Shown here in pieces: positions 31,828 through 32,988 of a stretch of DNA of 32,988 nt (position 1 is the first letter of the stretch; each line of letters starts with the position of its first letter). A program made the position numbers and the translations under genes. The notes under the pieces are model-generated. The model was not told the DNA's origin. It saw only the letters and a program-made list of their open reading frames with translations, and ran no database searches. Source of the DNA: Chara braunii (Eukaryota; Streptophyta; Charophyceae; Charales; Characeae); assembly GCA_003427395.1 (NCBI GenBank), contig BFEA01000666.1:64603-97590 (forward strand), read 5' to 3'.

Positions 31828-32939
31828 CTGATCACACAACAAATCCAATCATCACCGGTAACGACCAGTTACAAAGAGTCATAAGAACATTTCCTCCATG
31901 TCTACGCATTCCCGTATCCCCAGCATACAGAGTAGACACTTCGCTCCCAACAATACAGCATGCAAAAACATTTGCTTAGTCGACTCGAGTACCACTGGCA
32001 TGTTTGCTCAGTGGGGAAGTTTCGCTCTATTGAATATACAAGGAATTGAAGCCAGTATTTTACTCATGTTAAGTCATGGACTGGTTTCTTCAGTCCTTTT
32101 TTTATGTGTAGGTGGGGGAGGGTCAGAAGCCACACACACAGTCAAGGTAGAGCAAACATTTCCCAGAATGATATGAGGGCCCACAATAGACAGCAAAGCA
32201 TAAACAGAAAAGCATTAAAAGTTTCACTCCTTTCATTCCCCCCCCACAACTTGTTCTTCTGAACGGCTTTCAGGATCGAGATAGAGATAGCTTACGACCA
32301 CCGGGAGTACATATTCCACGATACAGCAATAAACCTCGAACAAACTGAAGGCAAGACCCCCACAACCAAAGATTGGTTGGCCTAAACTGACAGCAGCTGT
32401 GAAGACATCCCCTCCAGTGACATAACCCTAACTAAAGCCTTCCTAGAGCCTTGGATAGTAAATCTTCTTCTTTTCTATAACAGTACCGAGAGACTTTGGG
32501 CAGTCAAAGTGCATGGCACATCTTTTTAAGTATTGGCCTATATTCTCATAGCTCCTCCCTCTGCACAGACGTCCGCATACTCCATGTGTAAGAGTAGCAA
32601 GCCAGCTGGCCGTATTGGGAGGTAGTCTACATCAACTGCTGTCATAAAACGAACTTCAAAAACGAGGACTACCTGATTTGTTATTACTTCAAAAAAGCCA
32701 ATCGGAAAAGAACGACCTTTACCTTCCACAACCCCAGCCTCCTTGCAATTCTACGGTTAGGCTAAGTTCCTTTCCTTCAGACTGTCTCTTGACTGAAGAG
32801 AAAGCGCCCGTTGTGTCACTACTAATAAAATTCACCTGGAGTTTCAGAAAGACAGAGAGACTTGGGCAACCTCTTTACATGTTAAAGACCCACAAACACA
32901 GGAAAAAAACCCTCCTACACACTGACAAGAACTCAGCAT

Positions 32940-32988
<49 letters not shown>
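31828..32988. other. Probable intron upstream of kinase exon A; no coding sequence recognised
   Basis: No match on the minus strand to the expected upstream kinase motifs (glycine loop, VALKFE, YEWQVYN). A 63-codon frame at 32538-32729 on the minus strand has no recognised family. Ends in a microsatellite. Confidence 0.6.
32943..32988. repeat. (TC)n-(AC)n compound microsatellite at window end
   Basis: TC at 32943-32982 followed by an AC run that is cut by the window edge. Confidence 0.95.

Noticed and set aside
32538-32729. 63-codon minus-strand frame as the upstream kinase exon
   Set aside because: Does not match the expected N-lobe motifs, and no phase-compatible exon border was identified.

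Overview
The window reads as plant (streptophyte) nuclear genomic DNA from a large, intron-rich and repeat-rich genome. Its only recognisable protein-coding content is one multi-exon gene on the minus strand: a casein-kinase-1-like protein kinase of the plant MUT9-like (MLK/PPK/AEL) family. Seven consecutive exons (31758-31827, 29960-30015, 28565-28636, 27538-27632, 19280-19346, 16941-17070, 14043-14261) join in frame with GT/AG borders into 236 contiguous residues. They cover the kinase domain from just before the hinge to its C-terminal lobe. The N-lobe exons lie beyond the right edge, and I could not find the C-terminal tail exons. Introns run from about 0.9 to 8.2 kb and hold microsatellites, minisatellites, tRNA-derived SINE-like elements, foldback/MITE-like elements and a U6 snRNA-derived fragment. 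A streptophyte alga, bryophyte, fern or gymnosperm would all fit; I cannot name the species.

The dominant large-scale feature is an assembly artefact. Bases 1-7946 are repeated at 16557-24502 with a constant offset of 16556. The only difference I found is a two-base change at 7918-7919. Copy 1 ends exactly at a 38-bp perfect palindrome (7947-7984), which is the Nextera mate-pair junction adapter (two Tn5 mosaic ends head to head). Copy 2 begins immediately after a 280-N gap inside a TC microsatellite. This is the pattern expected if an untrimmed mate-pair junction from a circularised fragment of about 16.5 kb (7985 to 24502) entered the assembly. Kinase exon order supports this: dropping 1-7984 leaves the exons collinear, while the exon pair in copy 1 (2724-2790, 385-514) falls out of order.

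Layout: 1-7946, artefactual duplicate; 7947-7984, synthetic adapter; 7985-14042, non-coding or unrecognised sequence on the 3' side of the last recognised exon; 14043-31827, kinase exons and introns, with the TC gap at 16277-16556; 31828-32988, probably intron upstream of the first visible exon, ending in a TC/AC microsatellite. I found no CRISPR array, operon, complete transposon or new biological system. The most useful result is the misassembly together with the gene model that resolves it.
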